Positions 21,504 to 33,689 of a stretch of DNA of 64,000 nt are shown one piece after another. Source of the stretch: Eukaryota sp. TZLM1-RC. Lineage: Eukaryota; Metamonada: BaSk clade. The notes beneath the pieces are model-generated. The model worked only from the letters and a program-made list of their open reading frames with translations. It searched no databases and had not been told where the DNA came from. Position 1 is the first letter of the stretch. Each line of letters starts with the position of its first letter. A program made the translations under genes and the position numbers. The stretch covers positions 1,240,001 through 1,304,000 of the forward strand of contig JAUPSS010000002.1 in the NCBI GenBank assembly GCA_040285825.1, in the 5' to 3' direction.

Positions 21504-22614
21504 CTAAAGCTCTTTCTGCATCGTTGACCAATTCTTTTGGGAATTGGAGAGAATCCTGCTGAAGAAACTGATAGGTCTGACCTTTCGGTCAATGAGAGGA
21601 GTGCCATTGTGTTCACAAGGATCATATTCTTCCAAGATGACGCCGCCAATAGCAATGTCTGATGCGTCACAACTAATAAGGACACGGTTATCTGTTGGGG
21701 GTAAACTCAATGGCATATTCTCTTGTACGAGTTGCTTGATCTTGTTGAAACGGCGTTCATGATCTGACGTCCACTCGATACGGCGGGGGTTTCCTCTAGT
21801 AAGCTCGTTGATAGGAGATATGATTTCGGATACCGAAGGCAGCCAGTCTCTAATGTAGTTGATGGATCCTACAAAACTTCTGATGTCTTTCGCTGTCTTG
21901 GGAGCTGGAAGCTCGACCAATCCAGTTAGTCGTGAGGGATCAATTTGGCGTGTACCATTGACGAAGATACTACCAAGAATCTTGATTTCATGATCTTTAG
22001 ACTTGAAATGGCATTTTGGTAGGCCAAGGCTGACCCGCTTCTCTTTAGCGCGGAAGAGGACGGCTTTGAGCCTGTCGATGAATTGAGGAAGGGTAATACA
22101 TATGATAATGATATCGTCGATGTAGATAAACACGCCTTCGATGCTCAAGATGTTGGACATTACGTTTTGAAACACTGCGGGGGACGTTCTTGAGACAGAA
22201 ACATGCCCTGTTGAAGCTGATACTGCGACCAGGAATGCTGAGGGTGGTTTTCTCGATGTCTCTTTCGTTGATCTTGAGTTGCCAAAATGCTTTTGGGAGA
22301 TCAAGTGTTCCAATGTAATTGGCTTGAAATTAGAACTCTAATACATCAGAGATCTTTGGAAGGTTTGGAGCGATAGGGATAGTGTTCGCATTGACTCCAT
22401 TCGGACCACTGAAGTCGCCTGTAAGACGTGGTTTCCGATGATCAGGATAAACTACAAGGACGACTGGGGACCTGAATCTACCGTTGGATTCTGTGGCGAA
22501 ACCAGATTCGATTAACTCATCGAAGATTTGGTTGACGATTTTGAGTCGTTCAGGGTTTAACCTGCGAGGTGGACGATAAACAACAGTGTCTTCATCGTAA
22601 AAATCGATGTCCAT
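21504..22614 (-). pseudogene. pol: Family A (nested copy): reverse transcriptase and RNase H core
   Basis: RT fingers are at 22614-22330 and RT palm to RNase H at 22313-21504, with YIDD near 22115. The fingers block keeps the correct frame where the tandem copies have lost one T (near 22362), but then meets the TAA after VLEF. An extra C before the palm shifts frame, and a TAG ends the block after MQKEL. SCDAS marks RNase H. Confidence 0.88.
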
Positions 22615-22647
22615 GGGGTTACAGTCGATGCCGTCTTCATGGAGTTT

Positions 22648-24780
22648 CTACGTGAAAACATCTTTGAACTCTTCAAGAGTTGCGAGGAGCTGTTGATTTT
22701 CTGATTGATTGTTGAGCTTTATTTGACAACCTGACGAGTTGACGTGATCTTTGAATGTTTTTGACACCTTGAGGTCAGATATCTGTAAAATTCTGTGGTC
22801 AAACTCAGATTCAGGTAACATTAGTGTTCTGTGAAGCTCATCGAGATGAATGTATACCCTGTCGTTGTTCATGAGGCCGAGTTCATATAGGATATTTATT
22901 CCTATAATTAGAATGTTGTTGCCTGGAACGATTGGTAACGATTTGGTAAGATGCACAACTTTGGCAATGCAGCCGACGTTGAAGGATAGGATTCCTTTGG
23001 CATTGCCGTCAGAGTTTGATGGTTCTCCGTTAACACCAATGAATTTGACAGATTCAGTGCAGTGTTCCATCTTGCATTTTGTCGATAGGTCTTTCGAGAT
23101 GACGGATATGGATGCTCCGCTATCAATAAGACCAGATACCTCTATGTTATTAATCTGCAACCAGAGTTCAATAAACTTGGGACAATTAATAGATTTATTG
23201 GCACAAACAGAAGACAAACTAAAAATTCTATTGGTATGCGAAGATTCAGGGTCACATGTGCTCAAAGGATTTAAGAGGCGTTTGGGAGGAGAATGTGATG
23301 ATGTTGTAAGTGATTGTTTGGGAGAGTCGGTAGTATGAACTGAAGATGGATTGACGTTGGTAGACTGTGGATTCTTGATGTTAATTGTATTGATCCTGTA
23401 GCTACGAGAACGTTTATTATCACTACTACTATAACTATCCAAACTACGGCGCTTATTCTTAGGAATTGCAGATCTCTTGCAATGTGGATGTAGGCATTCC
23501 TTGACTGAATGACCTGGCTCTTTGCAAAATCCACAGATGTCAGAAGGGGACGCAGCAGATTTATCGTCTTTGGCAGAGCGTTTCTTTAGATTTTTGACTC
23601 TGCGTCTGAGCTGCTCCTTGTTGGTCGATACTTGTTCGACATAATCATAAGTGTCGATAAGCTTTTGGTCTTGGGGATGGGGTCTCCCACCGAACATAGG
23701 ACCTTGAGCTCCTGGACCAGTGAAGTTTCTGACGGATTTCCGAGCTCGCTTTTGTTCCTCGAAAGTTCTGGTATTACACCAGTTGTTATAAAACTTAGAG
23801 AGAACATCGATGAAATCACTTAGACGGCGTTTAATGTAAACAGAAGAGTACGTCCAAAGATTGAAGAGCTCGTTGAAGAGAGGGTCAATTCCGAGGTTGT
23901 CGAGAATAGAGAACGCAATGTCCCATTCTTCTTGCTTGATTACCTCTTGATGGGGTTGGAAGCGATCGATAGCTAGCGTATCTCTTATCCCCATTGATTG
24001 ATTGACGACAAAGCCCACCTGCGATATATATTTAATCCATCTACTCTGGTAATTGGAGATATTCCAGTCCATTTTGACTTGGGATAATGTGAGTTTGGCA
24101 GTGGCCAGATTTGGAAACTGGGAAGCGAAGAGAATGTTCTCCCACAGTTCTTCATCGTTGATTTGATGGAGTTGGAGACCGGGCCTTGTATCACCTGCAG
24201 CCATGGCAAGGGTAGATATGACATCGGTGTCAACGCAAGAGCTGATGCCAGCTGGATTGATTTTAGCGCCAGCTCTGAAAATGTCCCACTCGTGGGCTGG
24301 CTCATCGTATCGTTGATTTAACGGAATGTAGTTGGGATGATGAGTAGCACGGAGAGTACAGGCTCTGTGAGCTTCTGTAAGTTGTGTGAGACGTGCAATT
24401 TCATTAGTTAGAGCGACTTCGCGAGGGTTGGTGGGGTCACATTTGAAATCTTGAGAGATTCTATCATTGTACGCCCAAGAGATGAAGTCATTAATGAATG
24501 CAATGACCTTGCCAGTACTGGTAATCATGTCCTTCTTGAGACGAGGGCGATTACGATCTGATTGAAGTTTCTTGGCTCGATTGTCATATAAACTACGAGA
24601 CGCTTTTGGACATAGCCGCAAGAACAGCGTTAGTGGTAGTAGTGGCGTTTTGAGGAGGGAGACTAGCGCCATAGACTGTTTTTCCGCTGTCTGATGCTTT
24701 AGTCTGACGCATCCTGTCTACTTGTTCCATGGGTTTATCATATCCAGTGTGACCTGGAACACCATCAAAAGTAAAATCAA
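22648..24780 (-). pseudogene. gag-pro: Family A (nested copy): capsid, zinc knuckle and protease
   Basis: Mostly one open block (24672-22648). It covers a helical capsid region (about residues 40-340 of the block), a Lys/Arg-rich spacer, a CCHC knuckle CGFCKEPGHSVKEC near 23535 for RNA binding, and an aspartic protease with DSGAS near 23125. The real capsid frame begins further upstream, past a TAA at about 24779 and a frame change near 24600. The block ends at the shared TAG after KDVFT. The stretch 23290-24790 is what the tandem copies lack. Confidence 0.85.
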
Positions 24781-24781
24781 C

Positions 24782-25807
24782 TTATTGTCCATCTCTGGTG
24801 ATTTTAGGGAAACAGCGAGAGGGGCTGTCCCTGATTTTGGTGGTGGACTGTGATGTTTTAGGAATACTAAGAGAGTCGAAATCCACCGCGTTAGATGGGA
24901 GAAGGATGGGAGGAGAAGTGTCGAGATCCGAAACGGACAAATCTCCAGAGAGGGGTTTGGGAATGGAGGGATCAGGAGAGAGAACTTGACTCCTGGGTAC
25001 CCAGAAAACGCATGGGTTACCGTCTTCATCCTCACCGTGAACAGCCACTTTCTCTTGACGAGAAGGTGTGGGAGTGATTTCGGGATTAGCTGGGAGACTT
25101 CTGAGAGTAGGAGGGTTATCCAACGAGTTCCATACTCTTGAGAGCTCCTGACCGTAAGCACTACGAGCGGCGAAAACTTGGCCTGGATTAAATTCCACTG
25201 CTGATTCCCTGTCCAGACGGAATGGATAGAAATCCATAAGACAACCCGGGTCTGGATGAGTCAATGGATCATAGGGTTGGGGCATCAGCAAGAACTTAAA
25301 GTTGTCCCCATCCTCTTCAACCGAAGGAATCCGAGGAGGAGACTCGTTTAGGAACATCTGAATCATGAACTGTTCAAAGTGGTCCTTAGGAGCAGGAGTA
25401 GCAAGTTCTGCCTTTAAGGCGACTAGATCCAGGAAGTCCCATAGTTTTAAATCTTTACGGAATTTCTCCAAGGTATACTGCCACTTAGATTGAGTAGGAG
25501 TAGATACCTTGGGAGAAAGAAAGGAGGAATGAACCTGACCAGTAGAATCTTTCGACTCCTTGGAAGCCGTAGAGGTAGACTCCTCTTTCGAGGTGTCTGC
25601 GTTGGCTTCTTCGGGAGAAGAAGAATCCTTGGCAGGAGTAGGAGGGTCCCATTCTGAATCCTGAGGATTGTTGGCGAGATGGGAGTCGGAATCCCTACGG
25701 CCGAGATTGGTTCCACCCGGAGGTGAGGCTGCATCCAGAGGAGCCTGTTGTTCGTTAGCCGAAGAACGGCCAATAATTATTGTTGCCTGTGGGCTAGAGT
25801 CAGACAT
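24782..25807 (-). CDS. gag: Family A (nested copy): Gag N-terminal region
   Basis: 341 codons from the ATG at 25805-25807, which lies inside the 5' LTR. The N-terminal 120 residues are Ser/Thr/Pro-rich and presumably disordered. The rest is a globular Gag region ending at a TAA (after DGQ), beyond which protein-like sequence continues in the same frame. The frame passes through the ATAATTATTGGCC box (IIIG). The tandem copies are broken here by an indel. Confidence 0.8.
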   Translation of the reverse strand: MSDSSPQATIIIGRSSANEQQAPLDAASPPGGTNLGRRDSDSHLANNPQDSEWDPPTPAKDSSSPEEANADTSKEESTSTASKESKDSTGQVHSSFLSPKVSTPTQSKWQYTLEKFRKDLKLWDFLDLVALKAELATPAPKDHFEQFMIQMFLNESPPRIPSVEEDGDNFKFLLMPQPYDPLTHPDPGCLMDFYPFRLDRESAVEFNPGQVFAARSAYGQELSRVWNSLDNPPTLRSLPANPEITPTPSRQEKVAVHGEDEDGNPCVFWVPRSQVLSPDPSIPKPLSGDLSVSDLDTSPPILLPSNAVDFDSLSIPKTSQSTTKIRDSPSRCFPKITRDGQ

Positions 25808-25970
25808 ATATGTGAACAGATAGTAATTTTATTACGACGAGAAATGAGCTATAGTGAATTTCAATACCATCACTAGTGAGGTCTCCATGAATAAACAATG
25901 AACATTAAGCTAATAAACAAGAATAAATAGATAAGTCTATCTACACTCTAGAATAGTGTAAAGACTAACA
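25781..25970 (-). repeat. 5' LTR of nested family A copy
   Basis: 190 bp with TGTT...AACA termini, followed on the minus strand by ATAATTATTGGCC (25768-25780), the likely primer-binding region. It contains the gag start codon. Confidence 0.93.
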
Positions 25971-26634
25971 GGTATATGGGATTCAAAATTGAAAATGCCG
26001 CCTTGGATGTTAGCAGGATTCTGATCTTGGGCTGATAGATGCCCCAAACATCGGTTCGTATGGGGTGTAATTTGTTATTATGTTTTCTTTCTACCAGTCC
26101 ATTACTTTCTGAATGATAATAAATTGAATTTGATACGTCAATTGACATTTTTTGGCAAAGCAATTTAAATAGTTTGTTGACGAACTCAGGACCATTATCA
26201 CTATAAATAGACATAGTTAAGCCAAATATAGCGCAGACGTTCCATATCAAAGCATCTGCTACTTCTAAGGCATTGAGTTGTTTCAGTGGTACAAGTATCG
26301 TGTACTTTGTAAAAGACTGGACGAAAATTAATAACTATTTACTATTATTGCTGTCTTTATTGAGTGAACCATTAGTATCCACGTTTAATTTTGAAAATGG
26401 GCGGTTAGCACACAAGAAACCAGTCGAGGGAGTCTTTGATTGCTTTACTGGTGCTGTTCTTTGGCAAGTAGGGCAACGTTCTATATGTTTGATGATATCC
26501 TTTTTCATGTTTGGCCAGCAGAAATCGCTTTTGGAAAGTTTATAAAGACTTTCGTTTTTGCTTGGGTGGCCTGATTGGGTTAAACCTTGTATTAGGTTAA
26601 ATGGCGTTTTCGTTAGTTTGGTCGGTATTATCAT
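25971..26634 (-). pseudogene. pol: Gypsy family B: integrase N-terminal and core
   Basis: The block 26634-26335 has the HHCC zinc domain (SGHPSK, CPTCQRTAP) and the start of the core (LNVDTNGS). The block 26250-25971 has the second Asp (SDNGPEF) and the Glu region (SNGLVERKH). A frameshift lies between. Coding stops at the family A LTR and resumes at 19423. Protein similarity to family A is clear but distant, so B is a separate family. Confidence 0.85.
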
Positions 26635-26649
26635 TTCTTTATTATCATT

Positions 26650-27440
26650 TTACCAGATTTCTGTGTTTTTGCATAGTGTAGCGTTTTTGAATAATGGATC
26701 ATTATTGCTAATGGCTAGTTGTTCCTCTGAGGTGCTACTAGTTGTGAAATAGTTGGGAGCCAATCTCTTATGAAATTGACTGAGGCAACTAATGACCGTA
26801 CTACTTTGATGGTTTTTGGAAATTTTTGGAGCAGGAATGATTATTAATGCATCTTCTCGCTTTTTACAAATTTTTCGTTGTTTGAATTGGAAAGTGCTGC
26901 CAAAAATGTCAATTGGTTCTTTGTCATTAACGAAGATACAATTTCTCAATCCAATGGACTCTTTTACTCCTTGCGTATTGCAGTACCCTCTGTATTCTGT
27001 CAAAGAATTCTTGGAGGGTTGATCCCATTATGATTATGTCATCAATGTAAATGAATATTCCTTCTCTTTGGAAAATTTCCATCATTACATTTTGAAAAAT
27101 TGCTGGAATATTTCTTAGTCCGCAACATGCCCTTTTAAACAAAAAGGATTTGCCAGGAATAGAGATAAATCACTTTTCAATATCTTTGCAGTTACTTTCA
27201 TTTGCCAAAAAGCTTTTGGCAGATCCGAAGTAACAATAAAACTGGCCTGACTCAATTCCAAAACATCTGAAATTAATTTTAAGTTAGACACGACTGGAAT
27301 TGTGTAAGCGTTAACGCCATCTTTACCGCTCAAATCGCCCGTCAACCGAGGTTTTCGATCATCAGAATATTGATGAACTAAACTTGTTGTTCGAGTCAAT
27401 TGCATAGTCTCTTTCAATCAATTCATCAAATCTGATTGGC
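26650..27440 (-). pseudogene. pol: Gypsy family B: reverse transcriptase
   Basis: Fingers (DDRKPRLTGDLSG) are at about 27370-27330, the palm with YIDD at about 27035, and the thumb connection continues to 26650. Several frameshifts. RNase H is missing: the thumb region joins sequence just ahead of the integrase zinc domain. Confidence 0.85.
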
Positions 27441-29060
27441 TATTTGTAATTTTTTTGGGTTGAGGCCCCGAGCTGGTTTATGTACACCTTGGCCTCTACT
27501 ACAACCTCTTCTACGGCATCTACGAGTATTCCTAAAACTTTCAAAACTACCTCTGAACGGTTTACCTCGGCATCTACTTCTGCAGGTGCTGCTACGTTGG
27601 TTCATGGGAACAAAGGATCTAGTACATTCAGAGTCTTCGCACTCTGCTTTTACATGGTCCGATTTCTGACAAAGTGTACAGAACTGTTGGCCTCCTCTGT
27701 AGTGCTTTTCCTTCTTCCAGTTAAGAATAGATCAGTTGGGCTGACTGGTCTTTTTCTTAGCAGCTGATGTGTGCAAATCGCCTGTTCATATTTTGCGTCT
27801 GGAAGCAGCTTTTTTCAATAGCTGAATTGTCTCCCTGTTATGTGCGATTTTCATCCAGGCTGACAAGTCGTTCCTGACTTTCCTTGTTAATTGGAGGAGG
27901 CTCACCAGCTTGTCCTTCCAGTAACTTTCTTTGCAAAGTCTGTCAAACAGACGTTCGGTGAAAGCTGAGTTGTTGATGCCAGTTAAATAGGTATGTGCCA
28001 CTGTTGACATTGGAAGAGTGAATACTACACTGGAGTGATCCACATCTTCGGTGCAATTTGATACAGCATTTATGTATGTTGATATTCTTAGGAAGTCCCC
28101 AAAGTTTTCCATATATATCGCAAATTCCCTTTCCGCGTCTTTGATTGAATTGACCTTGCGCCAATTGAATTGGGGTTTATTAAGGGCTAATTTAGCGCCT
28201 TAACGCGAATTGAATTGGCTCCTTCTACAGAGCAGCAGTAAAATTTTCACGTCTGTAGGATCCATGCTAAAAATCTGTTGCTCTTTCCAGAATGAAATGA
28301 TTCTTGCCCTGATGCAACACGAAATTTTCAAGGGGTTAGTTGCTAATATGGACCTGAACATGCACGGATAGGTGACCCTATCGTTTGAATGAAATCTGGG
28401 TCGATTCTATTTTTTTTAGTTTTTGCAATAAATTGAACTGAGAACGTAATCAATCGACTGTTGTTGTACCTTCTTGATTTTATAGCAACTGAGATGGACT
28501 GTTCACCATGTTAGCAATTTGTTTTTTATGTTGGGGTAAACTGATTGAAGCATTTCTATTATGTCAACAGTTGTTGTACCTGCTCTACCTGTACTATCCC
28601 AGAGTGCGAATTCCAATAGGAATTGAACTATTTTCATGTGGGTTTCAGGAAATTCGAGTGTGGGTGGCCCATGGAACGTTTCCTGTTCCATAGCTTTTGT
28701 TCTGTATTGGTATCCAACATGTTATTGTAAATTCAGATAAAGTACCTGGCGCGGGTCATTTTTGTTTGCGAGTGATTGTGACCGCGACGCTGATAAGTCT
28801 TGTCTACTTAATCCAGGACCTGTTCGAAGAGAAATAGACTCTTTCATTGGTATAGTAGAATCAGAAAATTGGATAGTGGGAACATCCATAGAAATGCCTT
28901 GTTGAAGTAATTTATCTATTTGGAGCTTATGAAGAGGTTTTGGTTCCTCTTGAATGTTTACATGAAATTGTTTAAAACTAAAAGTGTATTTCTTCTCTAT
29001 TGTGTTTCTTTTTTTTCTCTTTAATTCTATTGAAAATTTCCCTTCAGCATTTTCTTCAAA
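27440..29060 (-). pseudogene. gag: Gypsy family B: gag remnant with zinc knuckle
   Basis: Frames at 29060-28722, 28691-28503 and 28112-27786 resemble parts of the family C Gag (the FLLEFALWD helix region, then capsid helices). A CCHC knuckle CTLCQKSDHVKAEC is encoded near 27690-27650. An Arg-rich tail then runs directly into the RT N-terminus (LNPKKLQI near 27450), so protease has been deleted. Many stops. Confidence 0.7.
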
Positions 29061-29268
29061 AGACTTTCTGAGTGATAACAACGAGCTAGAAACAAGGTTT
29101 TGCTTCCCTTTTGATATAGCAAAAACAATTCTACTTTGCCAGAACGTTCAATCAAATATTCTCCCGGTTCTATTTTTGACAATTGTACAGGAATTGTCTA
29201 AAAAATATATGGCAGTTTTACCCAAGGTTTCAAATAACGGAAAAGTTAAGGAACAAAGAAGGTATTGA
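29061..29268 (-). pseudogene. LINE C-terminal fragment
   Basis: The minus strand reads the end of a LINE endonuclease protein (LGKTAIYFL..., FWQSRIVFAISKG), homologous to 57980-58050 and 62000-62130, with stops. It abuts a LINE D fragment in the opposite orientation at 29278 and the family B Gag remnant on the other side. Confidence 0.7.
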
Positions 29269-29277
29269 TTATGTGAG

Positions 29278-30022
29278 TTGGAATTTAAATTATTGATTGT
29301 TCTGTGTTTTAGTTCCAATTTTAATCATATATTTCGATCTACAAATCTTCTCGTCACTAGACCTTTGGCTCAGAAGTTTAATGAATTACGTGCAAAAGTT
29401 CTGTCTCAATTACTGGGATGTAAAATGTTTCAAATTCCAGATTATGCTTACCTTAGTCCACATTATGGCGGTTTAGGGTGGACGTAGGCTTCTATTCTTA
29501 CCTCGTGTGCTTTTGTTGGTGGATGCAGAAATGCAATCTTTGAGTTTTCCGAAAGATTTGCTGATTGGGAAGATTGTTTGCTGGCAACGCAAAATTCCAC
29601 TGTTTTTGCATTAAATGAAGAAATTTCAAAAATTGATGCAGAAAAATGGGGTAGATGTTTTCCCCAATCATTCAATGGCAATATTCCAGAAAAAAATGTT
29701 TTAAATTTGAAGTACACTCTTCGAACATTAAAGAAACGATTGACTGGAATGTATGAAAATGATGATTATAAAAATATATGCAGCTCGGCTATTTTAAATC
29801 AAGATCTTCACTCCTTGTTATTGGAAAAGGGTGTTTGTGAAAACCAGTCATCAGATTCTTCACTGTTTGTAACCATTGAACCACGAAGATTTAGATTGTG
29901 TGCCACTAATGAAGCATTTGTTACAACAATGAGATTATTTTTGAATATCCCCATTAATCAATTATTATCAAAAGAAAAATGTATTTGTTCGAGTTCACCT
30001 CAACTCACTTTGCACCATGCCC
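29278..30022 (+). pseudogene. LINE family D fragment: post-RT region to zinc finger
   Basis: It begins just after the RT thumb (SSNFNHIFRSTN), carries the AYLSPHYGGLGW motif and CFPQSFNGNIPEKN, and stops inside the CCHC finger (CICSSSPQLTLHHA) at about 30022. There it is joined to the protease of gypsy family C. The two main frames are 29278-29487 and 29578-30022, separated by a TAG. About 90% identical in protein to 60300-60900. Confidence 0.85.
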
Positions 30023-31048
30023 TTGATGCGCAATGCTTCCTACGTTGAACGACAGAATACCAGTTGCACTCCCTCGCGATTTTTTGGATACGTTATTAGC
30101 TGGTAAGATTTTAATAGTATCCTTGCTATTGATTGACATATGGCATTGTTCAGCTAAATCTGCAGTAATAACTGAACAAAACGCAGCCGAATCTATAGTC
30201 GCAATCATTTTAATATCATTTATTGATATCTCCAGTCTTAGAAATGGAGAACGCTGGGACCTGATGTGGTTTTCACTAACCGTAGAATTAATATCAAAAA
30301 TACTATTGATATCAGAGCTGGTTTGGGGAATTTGTGGAGGAATTAAAAGATTTTGTTGAGTTGTTGGAAAGTTGTTGACCGGGTTTCCTAAATCGGTTGT
30401 TGATTGATTGTGATTGATTGCGTTGATGTGTACCCGATTAGGTAAGTTGCCTGTCCTGCTGTTCCGGTTGCTGTTGTTGATCCGTCTGTGAGGAACCGTA
30501 CTCGAACGGGTCGGTTTTGACTCAGTAGGGGATGCGTTTGATGATATGTCCTCTGTTGTGTTTATGTTATGTATAGGTCTGTACTGACCTCTTCCTTTAT
30601 GACCTCTAAAACGGCCTCCACGGCCTCTCAATTTGAATCTATGTACCCGTCTACCACGGCCACCTGGGCCCCTTTCTACACTGCCTCTACTAGCAGGCGC
30701 CTCCTGTTCTCCTAATCTGAATCTTTCTTCTTTGGGAACTCTGCTTCTAGCACAACGAGGGTCTTTGCATTCGAATACAGTGTGGCCAACAGGATTGTTA
30801 CCTTCGATGTTGCTGCAGAATGTACAGAATTTTGATCCTTCTCGTTCATGCTTTTCAGGGATGTATTTGTGTTGAGGGGTTCCTCTTGACCTTCCACCTG
30901 ATCGTCTTGCTCGTTTTGATGGAGCCTGGTCTGATGGTGTTACTCCTCTTGAGTAAGTTCTCATCGCCGTGAGTCCCAAAGGAATATCTTCTTCGTTAGC
31001 CCTGTTTCTTAGTACATCCATTGTGGGCTTGTTTCCTGCTGTGTAACA
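30023..31048 (-). pseudogene. pol: Gypsy family C: nucleocapsid and truncated protease
   Basis: About 340 codons open in the same frame as the upstream Gag, separated by one TGA (31049-31051). It carries a knuckle with widened spacing (CTFC, 10 residues, H, 4 residues, C; near 30800), an RG-rich basic segment (RGRGGRFRGHKGRG) and an aspartic protease start IDSAAFCSVI, where DSA replaces the usual DSG/DTG. It ends at the junction with LINE D, in the same SFNVGSIA motif seen in family A. Confidence 0.82.
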
Positions 31049-33373
31049 TCAAGCGAGGAAATGTCTTCTCGTTGTCGATATCAAATCGAGTAGAGTTGTT
31101 CTGTTCGGTGAGTCCCACAAGGATTCCCTAGTCCATACTGGAAGGAGTTCGCTCGATATAGCAAAGTTGTCCAAACCCATAAGAAAGTACTCAGCTATTA
31201 GAGCGGGAGATATGGTTATCAACCCATTGCTTCCTCTAATTAAATCGGGGATGGTTAGGTCGGTCATGTAGGTGGTCATTCTCAAGACGTCTCCAAAATC
31301 TTCTACATAACGACCAAACTCGTTGTCAGCCTCGTGCCTATTGTGGATTTTTCTCCAGTTTATTCTAGGCTTCATTAGAGCTGTACAAGCCTCATGATAT
31401 GATGTGAATTGTGTTCTTTTTAGCAGAAATACCATGACGTCGGCGTCGGTATAATCAACACCGAGTAAACCTTGACTTTGCCATCTGGATAGAAGGCTAG
31501 GGTCAATCATGCTGGATATTCCTGTAGGGCAAGTGCTCATCATCATGCTCCTAAATAAATCATAATGGTGGATTGGGGGTCCGAGCTTATCTGTTATAGC
31601 TGGGTCAATCCTTACCAAAGGCTGTGTTGTATCCCTGGTGATCTCGTCGCGTATATGTTTGGGGAGATCTTTAATCCTATCTTGGGTTATTTCTGCTTGG
31701 CCTTCTCCAAATAGCTGGGTAGCTATCATAAAGGCTCTGGTCCAATCTGATTGACCTGGGGCTTCAAAGCTTCTATTAGCTATCTTTCGCCCGTATTTAT
31801 CCCAAGTTTGATATTTTAAAAGAAAAGCTATGATAGACATTTTGTTGATAGGGTCATCAGCGGATAATCGAGGTCTTTTATAGTCGATATCCTTAGACCG
31901 TGGATCAATCTGTCTATGAAGGGTACTAGCTATGCTCATGTCAAAAGCTCTTCTTGAGGATTGTAGGTCCTCAATACGCATAGATCTGTCGGAAGAAGAG
32001 TTTCTTACTGAGGGTTGAGGAGGAGCCGTTTCTCCAACGACAGGCCCGTTCAACTCTATGTCTTCTCCGATTTCACGTTCCATAGGTTGGGAGGAAGTTG
32101 GTTCTTCCTGAGGAGCAACGTCTTGTCTTGTTACAGGTTCCGGGACGTTCACTGTTGGAACGTGTTCGGGTATGCTGTCAATAGAGCAGACCTGTATTGG
32201 TTGGCTTTTTTCAGAAATTATGGGGGCTACAACAGGCAGTTTGGGAAGGTGGAGAGATGTGGATGGATCTCCCGTTACCCATTGTCTAAACTCTCGTTGT
32301 TTCGTGAACGAGTTACCATGTTGTTGGATGTAGTTGTTAGGACGGCTCCTATACGTGGATACAGCTGATCGTTCCGTATGAATGTTGTTTACAGCGTCTG
32401 CATCAAACAAGGGTGTTACCGGTTCGAGCTTGTCTGGTTCACTACTATCCTCCTGCTCCATAAATTCCCTAAAATATGTGGGAGCACCCTCTGTCAGCTC
32501 CGTGTAATTATGGATTTCCGTATCAAAGTTAGGATCAAACCAGGCAGGCAATTTGGATTGTAGGATGTCTTCCGAGTTGGTCCTACTTCTCTGCTCGATG
32601 GAGAGAAACCTTATTCTCCTGCCGTGTTGATCTAGGAAGGAGGCCTTCCAATCCAATCTATCTTTGATGGGAAGAGACATCATTTCATTGATTCTCTTGT
32701 CCATTCCAGAGATTCTGGGGCGGCGCTCTGCGTTATGTCCGAATGTCTCTCTACTCAGTTTATCGAGTGCCTTTATGAGTTCATTCCTTTCATTCAGGGG
32801 AATTTCCAATACTTTTTGGGTATCCCCAATCATTCCGAGGGTCTGGAAACCAACGTTTCTGCCTCTTTTTTGAATGTAACTCCATGAAGGGGGAAGCTGC
32901 TCGAACAGACAGAAATCTGTTGGTTCGAGGTAAGCCTCCGCATCCTCTCTTGATAACTTGTAGAACCCCTCAGAAGAGTCGTCTTCTCCCTCCATTTCAT
33001 CCAGTTGAGATTGAATTTCTTCATATTCTCCTTATGGGGAAGACGTGTCTAAGGTGGGATATCCATCCGTTCCCTTTGAGACAGGTTCTAGAATTGGGAG
33101 GGGAGAGGGAGCCGGGTCCGTTCTCGTAACCTCATCTGTTTCTTTTTTCCTGAGGGGAGAGGGAGCCGGGTCCGTTCTCGTTACCTCTTCTGTTGTTGAA
33201 GATGGAGGGACCTCGTCCATTCTTTCATCTTCTTCTACTTTAAGGGAGGGGGAGGTGGGATCCGGGTCCGTTGCCTCGTTACCCTCTATATCATGTATGT
33301 GTGACGCTGGTACCTGCTGCATGTTAATTGGGGGATTAGAGTCAGAGATATCTGGTTGGGAGATGTCTGACAT
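31049..33373 (-). pseudogene. gag: Gypsy family C: Gag
   Basis: Starts at the ATG at 33373 (MSDISQPD). It is open for 114 codons with an internal duplicated EVTRTDPAPSPL segment, passes one TAA near 33029 and continues open for 648 codons (32995-31049). The N-terminal part is acidic and Ser/Pro-rich. The C-terminal part (about 31900-31049) is helical capsid-like and collinear with family B Gag. About 80 bp separate the ATG from the LTR remnant at 33451. Confidence 0.8.
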
Positions 33374-33437
33374 GCTGTAAAGTGCCTGGGGATATTTACT
33401 AATGCTGAAGTTATGGTATACCTTTTGACTTTAAAAT

Positions 33438-33527
33438 GGCCAATAATTATTGTTGCCTAAAGTCTATTGTAGTAAAGAAAAGTCTGATTTATTTTCCATT
33501 CATATTATATAAGCCTTAAGGCGCCAA
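33438..33527 (-). repeat. Gypsy family C: 5' LTR remnant and post-LTR box
   Basis: On the minus strand the LTR end GGCAACA (33451-33457) is followed by ATAATTATTGGCC (33438-33450), the same 13-nt box as in family A. The LTR is cut near 33527 by a LINE tail. Confidence 0.65.
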
Positions 33528-33632
33528 CAACACGGTCTTCTTTTGGTAAATTTTCTGAATCTTTAGTAATTGACTGTGTCGATGTGGCAGAGGCAGGTTT
33601 TTAGGATGTGGAGCTATAATTTTGGATCTGAT
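33528..33632 (+). pseudogene. LINE 3'-terminal fragment
   Basis: The plus strand reads SFGKFSESLVI...DVEL, matching the last residues of the LINE at 57805-57880 (SFGKFSEYLVI...FEDVEF). A short 5'-truncated piece. Confidence 0.6.
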
Positions 33633-33689
33633 GATTTTTATTTGTATTCATTGTTTAATAATACACAAAATTTTGAAACATATTTAGTT

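Larger units (their letters stand above)
19424..25970 (-). mobile_element. Longest Ty3/gypsy family A copy, nested in family B
   Basis: 6547 bp with 190-bp LTRs at both ends (19424-19613 and 25781-25970). It carries gag, capsid, CCHC knuckle, protease, RT, RNase H and integrase in order. It splits the family B integrase gene: the B reading stops at 25971 and resumes below 19424. GGTA precedes the left LTR and follows the right one; a 5-bp GGTAT duplication is possible if the terminal T belongs to the target. The longest coding blocks are far more intact than in the tandem array. Confidence 0.94.
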
